From SW-9-67-25 sp964623735 (GTDB lineage Archaea; Halobacteriota; Halobacteria; Halobacteriales; Haloarculaceae), in assembly GCA_964623735.1 (NCBI GenBank), contig CAZUVE010000004.1, positions 1 to 38,908 on the forward strand: a stretch of 38,908 bases of DNA, written 5' to 3'. The position numbers were made by a program, and so were the translations under genes. The notes beneath the pieces were generated by a model. It saw nothing but the letters and a program-made list of their open reading frames with translations, was not told the origin of the DNA and made no database searches. Shown here one piece after another: positions 23,957-31,880 of this stretch; within the stretch, counting starts at the first letter, position 1; each line of letters begins with the position of its first letter.

Positions 23957-25240
23957 CTACCGGTGGAAGTCGACAGTCGCCGTCCCGCTGTCCCGGAACA
24001 CGGTCGCTTCGCCGGGATCCGTCCGCGCGACGGGGTCGCCGTCGCGGAGGACGAGCGTGCGTGGGGCACGCGTCCGGAGGGCGTCGAACGGGGTCGGGCT
24101 GTCGAAGACGACGAGCGACCCCTCCCCGCCCTCCCGGAGCCCGTAGTCGGCGGCCCCGACGGCCTCCGCGTTGGCCTCGGTGAGCATCGCCCAGATTGTC
24201 TGGACGTCGCCCCGACCGGCCATGTGGGCGTAGTGCAGGAGGACGAACGCGGCGTCCAGCGGGTCCGCGACGCCGTAGTGGTACCAGGGGTCCATCACGG
24301 AGTCGTGGCCCACGCCGACCGTGACCCCGGCCGCGCGGAGTTCGTCGATCCTGGTGTGTCCCCGCCGGCGCGGGTAGTCGTCGTAGCTCCCCTGGAGAAC
24401 CGAGTTGTCCGGGGGGTTCGTCACGACGCTCACGCCGCTGTCGGCCAGCAGCGAGACCAGTTTGTCCGCGTAGGCGTTGTTGTACGAGTGCATCGCCGTG
24501 GCGTGGCTGGCGGTCGTCCGCGCGCCGAGATCCCGTTTCAGGGCCTCGCTCGCGAGCACCTCGGTGAACCGCGAGCCCGGATCGTCGGTCTCGTCGATGT
24601 GCAGGTCCAGCGGGAGTCCGTGGCGCTCGGCGAGGTCGCAGGCGATCCGGACGCTCTCGACGCCGTCCTCGCGGGTGTGCTCGTTGTGGGGGATCGCACC
24701 CACGACGTCGACACCCATGTCGACCGCCTCGCACAGCAGATCCTCGCCCGCACCGCCGGTCAGGAGTCCGTCCTGGGGGAACGCGACGACCTGGAGGTCC
24801 ACGAGGTCGGAGACGCGGTCGCGCAGTTCCACGAGCGTCTCGACGGTCGTCAGCGTCGGTTCGGTCGTGTCGGCGTGGGTCCGGATCCGCGTCACGCCGT
24901 GTGCGGCGTACCACTCCACCGTCCGCGTCGCGCGCTCGAGAACGTCCTCGGCCGCGATGTCGCGCTTGTGCTCGGCCCAGATGTCGATCCCCTCCGCGAG
25001 CGTCCCGGAGTCGTTCCAGCGCGGGTCGCCCGCCGTCCCGGTCGCGTCCAGGTGGACGTGTGGTTCGACCAGCGGCGGCGTCACCAGCCTGCCGGCGGCG
25101 TCGTAGCGCCGGTCGGCCGGGAACCCGCCGGTGTCACCCTCGCCCGCGGGCGCGAGACGATCGACAGTCCCGTCCCTGATCTCGACGTCGACGGCTTCGC
25201 CCGTGCGCCTCCGGCCGTCCGTGACGATGTAGTCGGCCAT
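23957..25240 (-). CDS. codA: Cytosine deaminase (CodA-like amidohydrolase)
   Basis: A 427-residue metal-dependent amidohydrolase, the length of E. coli CodA (about 426). It converts cytosine to uracil and ammonia in the cytoplasm. Metal and catalytic motifs are all visible: EPHVHLDAT (two His), AFPQDGLLTGG, GAIPHNEHTREDGVES, DLHIDETDD (His and catalytic Glu), TASHATAMHSYNNAY, and VGVGHDSVMDPW (Asp). YPRRRGHTRIDEL matches the CodA PKRRGITRV segment. It is divergent from the NCS1 permease gene, 81 bases away, making a salvage pair of uptake and deamination. Related amidohydrolases acting on other nitrogen heterocycles cannot be excluded, but similarity to CodA is extensive. Confidence 0.9.
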   Translation of the reverse strand: MADYIVTDGRRRTGEAVDVEIRDGTVDRLAPAGEGDTGGFPADRRYDAAGRLVTPPLVEPHVHLDATGTAGDPRWNDSGTLAEGIDIWAEHKRDIAAEDVLERATRTVEWYAAHGVTRIRTHADTTEPTLTTVETLVELRDRVSDLVDLQVVAFPQDGLLTGGAGEDLLCEAVDMGVDVVGAIPHNEHTREDGVESVRIACDLAERHGLPLDLHIDETDDPGSRFTEVLASEALKRDLGARTTASHATAMHSYNNAYADKLVSLLADSGVSVVTNPPDNSVLQGSYDDYPRRRGHTRIDELRAAGVTVGVGHDSVMDPWYHYGVADPLDAAFVLLHYAHMAGRGDVQTIWAMLTEANAEAVGAADYGLREGGEGSLVVFDSPTPFDALRTRAPRTLVLRDGDPVARTDPGEATVFRDSGTATVDFHR

Positions 25241-25289
25241 ACACAGTGTGGACAGATGACCGACAAATAGCTATTGCCGGTTGTCCCCA

Positions 25290-25300
25290 CCTTTATTAGC
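25290..25300 (+). promoter_or_regulatory. TATA box for the NCS1 permease gene
   Basis: CCTTTATTAGC is about 25-30 bases before the ATG at 25322, supporting that start against the in-frame one at 25274. The 81-base gap must hold both divergent promoters. Confidence 0.5.
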
Positions 25301-25321
25301 ACCCCCCGAGCTAACGGCTCC

Positions 25322-26716
25322 ATGGCAACAGAGGGAGAACAGTCACTCTGGCGGCAGTTCGTGTTCGGCAACGAGGATCTTCCCGACCCGGACTACCCGA
25401 TCGATCACGTCCCGGACAACGAGCGCAAGGGGCTGGTCAGCATCTCGGCAGTTCTGCTCGGGTTCGTGTTCTTCGCCGGGACGCTGTGGGCCGGCGCGGA
25501 CGTCGGTGCGGCGATGGGGTTCGGGCCGATGCTGGCCGCGATGGCCGTCGGGTACACTATCCTCGGCGTGTACGTGGCGGCGCTGTGTGGCATCTCCGCC
25601 AGGGCCGGGCTGACGACGGTCCTGCTCGCGCGGTACAGTTTCGGCAGGTGGGGAGCGAAGTTCGCCGACCTCCTGCTCGGGGGCACGCAGGTGGGGTGGT
25701 TCGGGGTCACCATCCCGCTGGTTGCCATCCCTACGGCGAAGTTCTTCGGCGTCAACACGCCGACGATCAGCGCCGTGCTCATCCTCGCGTGGGGGCTGTT
25801 GCACCTCGCGACGGCATACTTCGGCTACGAGGGCATGGAGACGCTCTCGTTCGTGGCGGTCCCGGTCCTGGTCGTGGTCGGTCTGCTCTCGATCGTGGTC
25901 GCCGTGGGCGACGCCGGCGGGGTCGGCGCCCTCTTCGAGGGAAGCGGGACGGGCGAGATGGGCTTTGCCGCCGCGGTCACCATCGTCGTCGGGACGTTCA
26001 TCAGCGGCGGTACGCAGGCCCCCAACTGGGCGCGGTTCGCCGCCGACTCGCGGGTCGGATTCTGGGCGGGCCTGGTCGCCTTCCTCGCGGGTAACGGCTT
26101 CCTCTTTCTCTCGGGTGCCGTCGGCGGTTCGGTCTACGACGTGACCCCGGCCGGCGACCTCTACGAGGTGCTCGCCGCCCAGGGGCTGGCGGCGGTCGGG
26201 CTGATCGCCCTGGTTCTCAACATCTGGACGACGAACGACAACGCGGCCTACGCGTTCGGCGTGGCGGGCAGCGAGGCCTTCGAGTTCGACCGCAAGCGGC
26301 CGTTCGTCCTCGCCGGCGGGGCCGTCGGCGTCGCGCTGGCCCTGGTCGGGGCCGACAGCCTGCTCATCCCGTGGCTGTCGACGCTTGGCCAGTACGTCCC
26401 GCCGCTCGGGGGCGTCATCATCGCCGACTTCCTGCTGTGCTGGCGGCTGTCGGTCCCCCGCATGGAGGACGTCCGCTTCACCGGCGTCCGGTGGATCGCT
26501 GTCCTCGCGTACGCCGCCGGGGCCGTCGTCGCGATCCTGACCGCCGGCCAGTTCCTCCCGGGAGTCGCCGCCCCGCAGGTACTCCCGGGTCCTGCCGGAG
26601 CGTCCCTGAACGGGCTGGTGGCCGCCTCCGTCGTCCACACCGTCGCCTACTACGTCCTCGAGGAGACCGGCGTCCTGTCCGGCCACGACGTCGACCGCGG
26701 CGCCGATTGGCTCTGA
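25322..26716 (+). CDS. codB: NCS1-family cytosine/nucleobase permease (CodB-like)
   Basis: A 464-residue membrane protein with about twelve hydrophobic segments. The N-terminal cytoplasmic tail (GNEDLPDPDYPIDHVPDNER) leads into helix 1 (GLVSISAVLLGFVFFAGTLW). Diagnostic NCS1 features include GLTTVLLARYSFGRWGAKFA, the helix-6 region FISGGTQAPNWARFAADSRV, and the helix-8 region VLNIWTTNDNAAYAFGVAGS, which lines the nucleobase site. NCS1 proteins import cytosine, purines, allantoin or hydantoins by cation symport; sodium coupling would suit a halophile. The divergent cytosine deaminase gene makes cytosine the most likely substrate. Confidence 0.9.
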   Translation: MATEGEQSLWRQFVFGNEDLPDPDYPIDHVPDNERKGLVSISAVLLGFVFFAGTLWAGADVGAAMGFGPMLAAMAVGYTILGVYVAALCGISARAGLTTVLLARYSFGRWGAKFADLLLGGTQVGWFGVTIPLVAIPTAKFFGVNTPTISAVLILAWGLLHLATAYFGYEGMETLSFVAVPVLVVVGLLSIVVAVGDAGGVGALFEGSGTGEMGFAAAVTIVVGTFISGGTQAPNWARFAADSRVGFWAGLVAFLAGNGFLFLSGAVGGSVYDVTPAGDLYEVLAAQGLAAVGLIALVLNIWTTNDNAAYAFGVAGSEAFEFDRKRPFVLAGGAVGVALALVGADSLLIPWLSTLGQYVPPLGGVIIADFLLCWRLSVPRMEDVRFTGVRWIAVLAYAAGAVVAILTAGQFLPGVAAPQVLPGPAGASLNGLVAASVVHTVAYYVLEETGVLSGHDVDRGADWL

Positions 26717-26801
26717 CGGGGACCACTGTGGGCCACCTCCGGATCGAATCACGCGTCTCCCAAGTGCCAAAGCTTATGTAGCCACCGGAATGGATTGAGG
26801 T

Positions 26802-27149
26802 ATGCGATACGAGACGCTTCTCGAACGGACCGTCGAGGAGTGGGAGGGCGGGTACGGCGTCGTCCAGATTGTCAGTCCCGAGTCGTCCGGGGAGAACGAA
26901 CTCCGTTTCTGTTACTACAAGGACGGGGACTTCGTCAACCGGCCGCTGACGGTATCGCCGGACCCGGACGTGGCCGAGCAGACGGGCGAGATTGTGACGA
27001 CGATGGCCAGCCTCGCGCGGACGTTCACGCCCGGCGAGATCGAGGCTCTCGTCGGGGAACTCGGCGAGGAGCAGGTCCTCGAGCTGTCGGTACTGATAGA
27101 GGAACTGGGCAAGAGCAGGCTCGCGGAGATCCTCGCCGAGGTCGACTGA
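26802..27149 (+). CDS. Conserved-looking haloarchaeal protein of unknown function (115 aa)
   Basis: An acidic protein. The first half (TVEEWEGGYGVVQIVSPESS, then LRFCYYKDGDFVNRPL) looks like a small beta-rich fold; the second half (TFTPGEIEALVGELGEEQVL, ELSVLIEELGKS) is helical. No membrane segment or signal. A TATA-like AAGCTTATGT lies about 25-32 bases before the ATG. I do not recognise the family. It is followed 108 bases later by a TRAM-domain gene in the same direction but with its own promoter. Confidence 0.75.
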   Translation: MRYETLLERTVEEWEGGYGVVQIVSPESSGENELRFCYYKDGDFVNRPLTVSPDPDVAEQTGEIVTTMASLARTFTPGEIEALVGELGEEQVLELSVLIEELGKSRLAEILAEVD

Positions 27150-27257
27150 TCGGTCGCTGCCGGTCGACCGCCGGCCACGCGGCCGGGCCCGGATATCGGA
27201 ACGACGACAAATACTTTGAGTGTGGCGCACGTCCGTAGCAGTGGAGGAACGCCGACT

Positions 27258-27656
27258 GTGGAAATCTCGAATAAGCTCCTGTGTCTGTTCAGTGCGGAGG
27301 TACGGCAGGACGGGGACCGCTACGTCATCGAGGTACCGAAACGCGAGATAGAGACGGGGTCGGTCGACCCGGCTGGCACCCACCGCGTTGCTCTCATCAG
27401 GGCCGAGGACGCCGAGACCGGCGGCGACGGGGGTTCGGAGACCCCCCCGTCGGAGCCCCAGCCGCCGGTCGAAACAGGCGAGATCCGCTACGTCGAGATC
27501 GAGGATATCGGCAAGCAGGGCGACGGCATCGCCCGCGTCGAGCGCGGCTACGTCATCATCGTCCCCGACGCGGAGATCGGCGAGCGCGTCAAAATCGAGA
27601 TCACCGAGGTCAAGTCTAACTTCGCCGTCGGCCAGATCATCGAAGAGGGTGTGTAG
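27258..27656 (+). CDS. TRAM-domain protein (small RNA-binding protein)
   Basis: A 132-residue protein starting with GTG (MEISNKLLCLFSAEV). The C-terminal TRAM domain (about residues 78-132) reads IRYVEIEDIGKQGDGIARVE, GYVIIVPDAEIGERVKIEIT and EVKSNFAVGQII; this beta-barrel binds RNA and occurs in rRNA/tRNA methyltransferases and as stand-alone archaeal proteins thought to act as RNA chaperones. The N-terminal 45 residues form another small beta domain, separated by a Gly/Ser/Pro-rich acidic linker (GGDGGSETPPSEPQPP). I chose GTG 27258 because a TATA box (AAATACTTTG, 27208-27217) lies at the right distance for a short leader and it opens on the conserved N-terminus; a TTG upstream at 27216 falls on the TATA box. 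Confidence 0.85.
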   Translation: MEISNKLLCLFSAEVRQDGDRYVIEVPKREIETGSVDPAGTHRVALIRAEDAETGGDGGSETPPSEPQPPVETGEIRYVEIEDIGKQGDGIARVERGYVIIVPDAEIGERVKIEITEVKSNFAVGQIIEEGV

Positions 27657-27795
27657 GGCCGTTGCCGGACGTACCACTCGCCGCTCCCTGGCGCCCGCTC
27701 GACCCTGCTCAGGCGTCCACCGACTCGCGAAACCGCGGGACTGCACCGGATTAACCGACTGTACCAAACCTGATAAGAGGGTGTTGTCCCTCAGT

Positions 27796-28050
27796 ATGTG
27801 TATGAGCACGACTGCCTCCACAGGGGTGGAGTCGCCGGGGTTGAGCGAGAAACAGCGGCGTATCCTCGCGTACCTTCGCGAGAACGCCGGGGAGCAGACG
27901 TACTTCAAGTCGCGGCTCATCGGCGAGGAACTCGACCTCTCGCCGAAGGAAGTGGGGACGAACATGACCGCGATACAGGAGGGCGATGTCGACATCGAGG
28001 TCGAGAAGTGGGGCTACTCCTCGAGCACGACCTGGATGGTCACCGCTTGA
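27796..28050 (+). CDS. Small winged-helix-like haloarchaeal protein (DUF7123 type)
   Basis: An 84-residue protein (82 if the second ATG at 27802 is used). After a short disordered start (MSTTASTGVESPG) it reads LSEKQRRILAYLRENAGEQT, YFKSRLIGEELDLSPKEVGT, NMTAIQEGDVDIEVEKWGYS and SSTTWMVT: three helices and a beta hairpin, the pattern of a winged helix-turn-helix. It matches from memory a family conserved in haloarchaea named DUF7123. It may bind DNA and act as a small regulator, but no target is known. TATA-like sequence CTGATAAGAG lies about 25 bases upstream. Confidence 0.8.
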   Translation: MCMSTTASTGVESPGLSEKQRRILAYLRENAGEQTYFKSRLIGEELDLSPKEVGTNMTAIQEGDVDIEVEKWGYSSSTTWMVTA

Positions 28051-28464
28051 TTCCGGCGGTTCGACCGTCGGGTTACGGTAAATCGACGCGAGTGCCCCGA
28101 CAGTCTGTGCGGGTATGTCCATCTATAGTCGACACATAGCAACCGTTTAGTTCGGTCTCTGTGATCCAACGGATGGTTCCGGAGGCCCCGACGTGACACA
28201 ACCCTGTCATTCCGAACGCGCCTGTCGCCGCCACGACAGCGACCGATCCATGGACCCATCTGACCCCGGGGCAGCCGGGACCGCGACCTGTGGTTCTCTC
28301 CACTTTTGGGGTGGGTGTGGCACACAAACACGGTTCACACGCCCTGCCGGGGACGGCTGTCGTTGCTTTCCGGTGTGAACGGCTCGCGACCCTCTGGAAA
28401 GACCGACCGTCGCCCCGCGGGACGTCCGAACGCCGTTCGCTGACGGCTCTCCACCCGGACGTGA
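28051..28464. other. Gene-free stretch downstream of the DUF7123-type gene
   Basis: No credible protein frame on either strand. The sequence has several GC-rich short palindromes (for example CCCCGGGGCAGCCGGG near 28265) and could hold a structured RNA, but I recognise no known RNA family, and no promoter is clear. Confidence 0.3.
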
Positions 28465-28544
28465 TAGGGATGTTCGAAAGTCATTACAGGATCGACCGCA
28501 AGAAGGCATGCGGTCGACCTGATAAACGCTTTCGAACATCCCTA
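28465..28544. repeat. Palindromic element, type B (80 bp)
   Basis: Arms TAGGGATGTTCGAAAG and CTTTCGAACATCCCTA are perfectly complementary and unlike those of any other copy; the core GATCGACCGCAAGAAGGCAT plus GCGGTCGACCTG is the type B hairpin. Left flank TGA; the right flank reads GA directly, as if one T had been lost from the second TGA. Confidence 0.82.
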
Positions 28545-28649
28545 GATTCGCTCGACTCCGCCCGTCACAAACCCGGAGTCCCACGAGCTGAACTCACTGA
28601 TCTGGTGTCGTGACACCTGACAGAGTCACGTCCGGGTGTCTCGTACGGA

Positions 28650-28705
28650 CTGCTGTGACTGTGTACCAGCACGACCGCACACCGTCGCGCGGTCGATCTA
28701 GAGCC
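28650..28705. repeat. Partial type B palindrome
   Basis: TGCTGTGACTGTGTACCAGC and the core CGACCGCACACCGTCGCGCG match one half and the hairpin core of type B; the other arm is missing, replaced by the 3' end of the PhoU gene. Confidence 0.6.
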
Positions 28706-28709
28706 GACG

Positions 28710-29384
28710 TCAGTAGAGGAGGTCGTCGTCGTTCTCGGTCATGTAGAGGGTACGGGCAGCGATGTTGACCGCGTGGTCGCCGACCCGTTCGAGGTCGCGG
28801 ATCGTCAACAGGAGGCGGTGGACGTCCCCCATCAGCCGCTCGATCTCCGCCTCCGAGCGGACGTCCTCGCGCTCGATGAGGTCGCGGGCCACCGTCTCGG
28901 AGGCGCGCTCGCACATCTCGTCGACCTCGTCGTCACGGTCGGCGATCGCGTAGCAGGCCGCTGTGTCCTCGGCGGCGTAGGCGTCCATGGCTGCCCCGAC
29001 CATCCGGGTCGTCGCGTCGCCGATCTCCTGGATGTCGACCTCCGGGAACACGTCCCGCTGTGCGTCGAGGCTGCGATCCCCGAGGTTGGTGGCGAGGTCG
29101 CCGATCCGCTCGAGGTCGGTGACAATCTTGAACGACGCCGCGATGAACCGGAGATCCCCCGCCACCGGCTGCTGGAGGGCCAGCAGATCCACGCAGTCCC
29201 CCTCCAGGTCGAGGTACATCTCGTTTATTTCGTGGTCGCCCTCGATGACCTCCCAGGCCAGATCCTCGTCTTTCTGTTCGAGGGCGTCCAGCCCCACCCG
29301 GAGGCGTTCTCGGACGACCTCGCTCATGTAGAGGACGTCCTCGCGCAGGCTCTGCAGTCTCTTCTGGTACCCCTTGCGTGGCAT
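28710..29384 (-). CDS. phoU: PhoU-domain phosphate-signalling protein 1
   Basis: A 224-residue protein with two PhoU helical-bundle repeats. Repeat 1 contains EVIEGDHEINEMYLDLEGDC, LLALQQPVAGDLRFIAASFK and IVTDLERIGDLATNLGDRSL; repeat 2 contains YAIADRDDEVDEMCERASET and LLTIRDLERVGDHAVNIAAR. The E/DxxxD motifs in each repeat are the metal-cluster ligands of the family. PhoU links the Pst phosphate transporter to its signalling partners and restrains phosphate uptake. Start ATG 29384 (MPRKGYQKRLQ) is chosen because the upstream in-frame extension lies in palindrome debris. The next gene upstream is a second PhoU, separated by 159 bases; no pst genes are present nearby. Confidence 0.92.
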   Translation of the reverse strand: MPRKGYQKRLQSLREDVLYMSEVVRERLRVGLDALEQKDEDLAWEVIEGDHEINEMYLDLEGDCVDLLALQQPVAGDLRFIAASFKIVTDLERIGDLATNLGDRSLDAQRDVFPEVDIQEIGDATTRMVGAAMDAYAAEDTAACYAIADRDDEVDEMCERASETVARDLIEREDVRSEAEIERLMGDVHRLLLTIRDLERVGDHAVNIAARTLYMTENDDDLLY

Positions 29385-29488
29385 ATCCGATGGGTGGGAC
29401 AGCCGGGTGTATGAACCTTTGTGTGACCCGCGTCGGAGACCGCTGTCGTGTCCGGGTGGGACGACCCCCACCAGTTCGCTCCCCGGGA

Positions 29489-29530
29489 CGGGTCCGACCG
29501 CACGCCGTCGCGCGGTCGATCCTGTCATGA
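29489..29530. repeat. Partial type B palindrome between the two PhoU genes
   Basis: GGTCCGACCGCACGCCGTCG followed by CGCGGTCGATCC is the type B hairpin core, then TGTCATGACT. The outer arms are not conserved, so this is a decayed copy. Confidence 0.55.
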
Positions 29531-29543
29531 CTGACAGTCCCTC

Positions 29544-30212
29544 TCAGTACAGCAGCGCGTCGTCGCTCTCGATCATGAAGAGGGTGCGGGCGGCGATGTT
29601 GACCGCGTGGTCGCCGACCCGTTCGAGGTCCCGGACCGTCAGGAGTAACTGGAATGCCTCCTCGAGCAGCGTCTCCAGGGCGTCCTCGTCGGGTTCGCGG
29701 TCGACCAAGTCGCGGAGCATCACCTCGGCGGTCCGCTCGCAGAGGCCGTCCACCTCGTCGTCGCGCTCGGCGACGGCGTGACACGCCTCGTCGTCGCCAG
29801 CCTCGTAGGCCGACAGGGCGGCCTCCACCTGGTCGGCGACGAGTTCGCCGACCGTGACGAGGTCCGCCCGCGGGAAGAACTCGCGGGACATCCCGGTTAC
29901 GTACCCGCCGAGGTTCATCGCCAGGTCGCCGACGCGTTCGAGGTCGGTCAGGATTTTGAACGACGCCGCGACGAACCGCAGGTCACTCGCGACGGGTTGC
30001 TGGAGGGTAAAGAGGGTGATACAGTCGCTCTCGAGTTCGAGGTACCGCTCGTTTATCTCGTGGTCGTTCTCGAGAACGAACCGGGCGAGTTCGCGGTTTC
30101 CCTCTTCGAGAGCGGCGACAGCCGTCCGCAGCCTGTCGACCACGGTCGCACCGAGGTCGACCACCCCCTCCTGGAGCGCGTCCATCTCTGTCTGAAAAGA
30201 ATCGCGTGGCAT
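29544..30212 (-). CDS. phoU: PhoU-domain phosphate-signalling protein 2
   Basis: A 222-residue two-repeat PhoU protein, paralogous to the downstream gene: FVLENDHEINERYLELESDC, LFTLQQPVASDLRFVAASFK and ILTDLERVGDLAMNLGGYVT in the first repeat, HAVAERDDEVDGLCERTAEV and LLTVRDLERVGDHAVNIAAR in the second. Both end with a similar tail (ENDDDLLY, ESDDALLY), so they arose by tandem duplication. The two may form a heteromer or answer to different transporters. Promoter: an AT-rich GTCATATAAGC stretch lies about 15-25 bases before the ATG on the plus-strand side of 30212. Confidence 0.92.
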   Translation of the reverse strand: MPRDSFQTEMDALQEGVVDLGATVVDRLRTAVAALEEGNRELARFVLENDHEINERYLELESDCITLFTLQQPVASDLRFVAASFKILTDLERVGDLAMNLGGYVTGMSREFFPRADLVTVGELVADQVEAALSAYEAGDDEACHAVAERDDEVDGLCERTAEVMLRDLVDREPDEDALETLLEEAFQLLLTVRDLERVGDHAVNIAARTLFMIESDDALLY

Positions 30213-30249
30213 AGTTGTCCTGTGGCGTCGCTGTCATATAAGCGGCAGG

Positions 30250-30951
30250 TCACTCCCGGGCCACCACCTCTGCGAGGGCGCGCAGGTCCGAGACCTCGTA
30301 GGTGGGCTCGACGGCCAGGTCGGTGTCCGCGCTGTGTTCGCGCCGGAGAAAGGCGCTGTCGACACCAGCACGGCGGGCCGCCCGGACGTCCACCTCGCTG
30401 TCGCCGACGTAGAGTGCGTCTCGCGTCCCCAGTTCCGAGAGGGCCCGGTCGAGGTAGTAGGGGTCCGGCTTCTTCCGCGCTGCGCCGGTCACTGTCGGCT
30501 CGCGCCCGTAGACAGCCTCGAAGAAGTCCAGGCCGTAGTGACCGACGATGAACGCGACGGTCTCGGCCTGATTGTTGCTGACCATCCCGAGACGGGCCTC
30601 CAGGCTCCCCAGGACCGCCACGTCGTCGTACAGTTTCTTGCCCCCGTTTTCGATGAGCCGTTTCTGCCGCTCCGCCGCGCGCGCCTCGCGCCGCCGCCAG
30701 AACGCGCCGAGGTCGACGTCCAGTTCGTCGTCTGCGCGGCGGCCGTTCTCCCGTACGGTCTCGACCGTCTCGCGTGGTCCGGCCCCCGCCGAAACCGCAC
30801 GCTCGACAGAGGGCCGGTCGGGTTCGTGGCCGACGTCACGAAACGCCTGGCAGACCGCGTCCGTGATGTCACCGGTCTCGGACGGTTCGACGATCACGCC
30901 GTCGTTGTCGAAGACGACCGCGTCGTAGTCGGTGGGGCGGGTTCCGGTCAT
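30250..30951 (-). CDS. HAD-superfamily hydrolase (phosphatase-like)
   Basis: A 233-residue HAD hydrolase, subfamily IA by the helical cap inserted after motif I. Motif I is VVFDNDGVIVEPSE (nucleophile Asp, with the general acid in DND), motif II GMVSNN, motif III the Lys in AARKKPDPYYL, and motif IV ALYVGDSEVDVRAARRAGVD. The cap (about residues 20-100) is charged and helical. Such enzymes remove phosphate from small molecules, for example phosphoglycolate or sugar phosphates; the substrate cannot be told. I chose ATG 30951, since the upstream in-frame extension to 31038 is not protein-like. It is transcribed in the same direction as the PhoU genes with 37 bases between, so cotranscription is possible. 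Confidence 0.9.
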   Translation of the reverse strand: MTGTRPTDYDAVVFDNDGVIVEPSETGDITDAVCQAFRDVGHEPDRPSVERAVSAGAGPRETVETVRENGRRADDELDVDLGAFWRRREARAAERQKRLIENGGKKLYDDVAVLGSLEARLGMVSNNQAETVAFIVGHYGLDFFEAVYGREPTVTGAARKKPDPYYLDRALSELGTRDALYVGDSEVDVRAARRAGVDSAFLRREHSADTDLAVEPTYEVSDLRALAEVVARE

Positions 30952-31436
30952 CAGTGGAGTCTGGTGTCCCGAGCGGTTTGGGTGTTCGTATTCGGCTGTG
31001 CTCGCTGTCGCCGGTAGCGGATCCGATCTCCACAACACGACGGCGGATCACTGGGAACGCTGGAGACGCTCCCCGGGTCGGAACCGGATCGGTCGTCGGA
31101 CTCGACAGTCCCCCGGGTACGGCCGGTGCTGTGGACACAGACGGAGTCCGGTCGCGTCATACCCCTGCACAGAACGTGACGGACAAAAGTGTGTATACGA
31201 GTGCCAGCGAGCCCTATCGAGATCACAGTAGCGGTCCGTACGTCTCCCGACCCCCCCGCGCGGAGCGACTGTTCGGCTGACAGCGACTGGGCGGGGACCG
31301 GCGTCGGTCCGGGGGAGCCGCTCGTCGAGGTCGTCCTCACGCCTCGGTTTAGAGTGCTCTCAACTGTGAGATCCTCGGCCCGTCCGCACGTACCGGCTAT
31401 CAGCACAGCTGCGGCTATTGTACCGGAACGGTCCCG
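30952..31436. other. Gene-free stretch upstream of the arsenic cluster
   Basis: No convincing coding frame on either strand and none of the palindromic element types. It should contain the promoter of the HAD gene near 30960-31000 and the 5' side of the arsR control region. Confidence 0.4.
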
Positions 31437-31475
31437 TCTATATCGAAACCGTTAATTGAGCGTTTGTTCAAACAA
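31437..31475 (+). promoter_or_regulatory. arsR promoter and operator candidate
   Basis: The TATA-like CTATATCGAAA (about 31437-31447) is followed by a palindromic region: GTTTG-TT-CAAAC (31462-31473) overlaps TTGTT-CA-AACAA (31464-31475), six bases before the ATG at 31482. Placed over the expected transcription start, these are good ArsR-type operator candidates for self-repression released by arsenite. Confidence 0.6.
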
Positions 31476-31481
31476 GAACCG

Positions 31482-31880
31482 ATGGCACAATCGACGGAAC
31501 GGCTCCGGCGCTATCTCGACGGCGAACTCGCGGAGTGTCGCAGCGAGGACGTCGAGCGCCGGCTCGACGAACTCGGCACCCTCGAAGCAGCACTCGGGAC
31601 AGCACGGGTAGACGCCGAACTCGGTGTGCTCTCGGCACTCGCCAACGAGACTCGGTACACACTCGTCCGTGTGCTCGTTGCCGCCCAGGAGGAACTCTGT
31701 GTCTGTGAACTGAACGCGGTCGTCGACGTGACCGAGAGCGGGCTCAGTCACGCGCTCTCGAGGCTCGCCGACGCGGGACTGGTCGACGGCCGGAAGGACG
31801 GCCGGTGGAAGAAGTACCGTGCGACCAACCGGGCTGTCGCGCTCGTCACCGTGCTCGAGGGAAGCGTGAGCGATGAGTAA
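31482..31880 (+). CDS. arsR: ArsR-family metalloregulator
   Basis: A 132-residue winged helix repressor. An N-terminal extension of about 40 helical, charged residues precedes the DNA-binding core LSALANETRYTLVRVLVAAQ, with the metal motif ELCVCELNAVVDVTESGLSH: the CxC pair in helix 3 matches the arsenite/antimonite site ELCVC of ArsR. The wing follows (LVDGRKDGRWKKYRATN). It represses its own operon until As(III) binds. The ATG 31482 is preferred over an in-frame TTG at 31464, which lies in the operator. Its stop overlaps the start of acr3 by eight bases in another frame, so translation of the two is likely coupled. Confidence 0.93.
   Translation: MAQSTERLRRYLDGELAECRSEDVERRLDELGTLEAALGTARVDAELGVLSALANETRYTLVRVLVAAQEELCVCELNAVVDVTESGLSHALSRLADAGLVDGRKDGRWKKYRATNRAVALVTVLEGSVSDE

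Noticed and set aside
23633..25270. 545-residue plus-strand open frame
   Set aside because: It is the antisense shadow of the cytosine deaminase gene, a common effect in GC-rich DNA; the deaminase motifs on the other strand are complete.
25343..26770. 475-residue minus-strand open frame
   Set aside because: Antisense shadow of the NCS1 permease gene; Asp/Arg/Gly-rich repeats with no domain.
28051..28464. Possible structured RNA such as 7S RNA or RNase P RNA
   Set aside because: GC-rich short palindromes exist but no conserved core of either RNA could be matched by eye.
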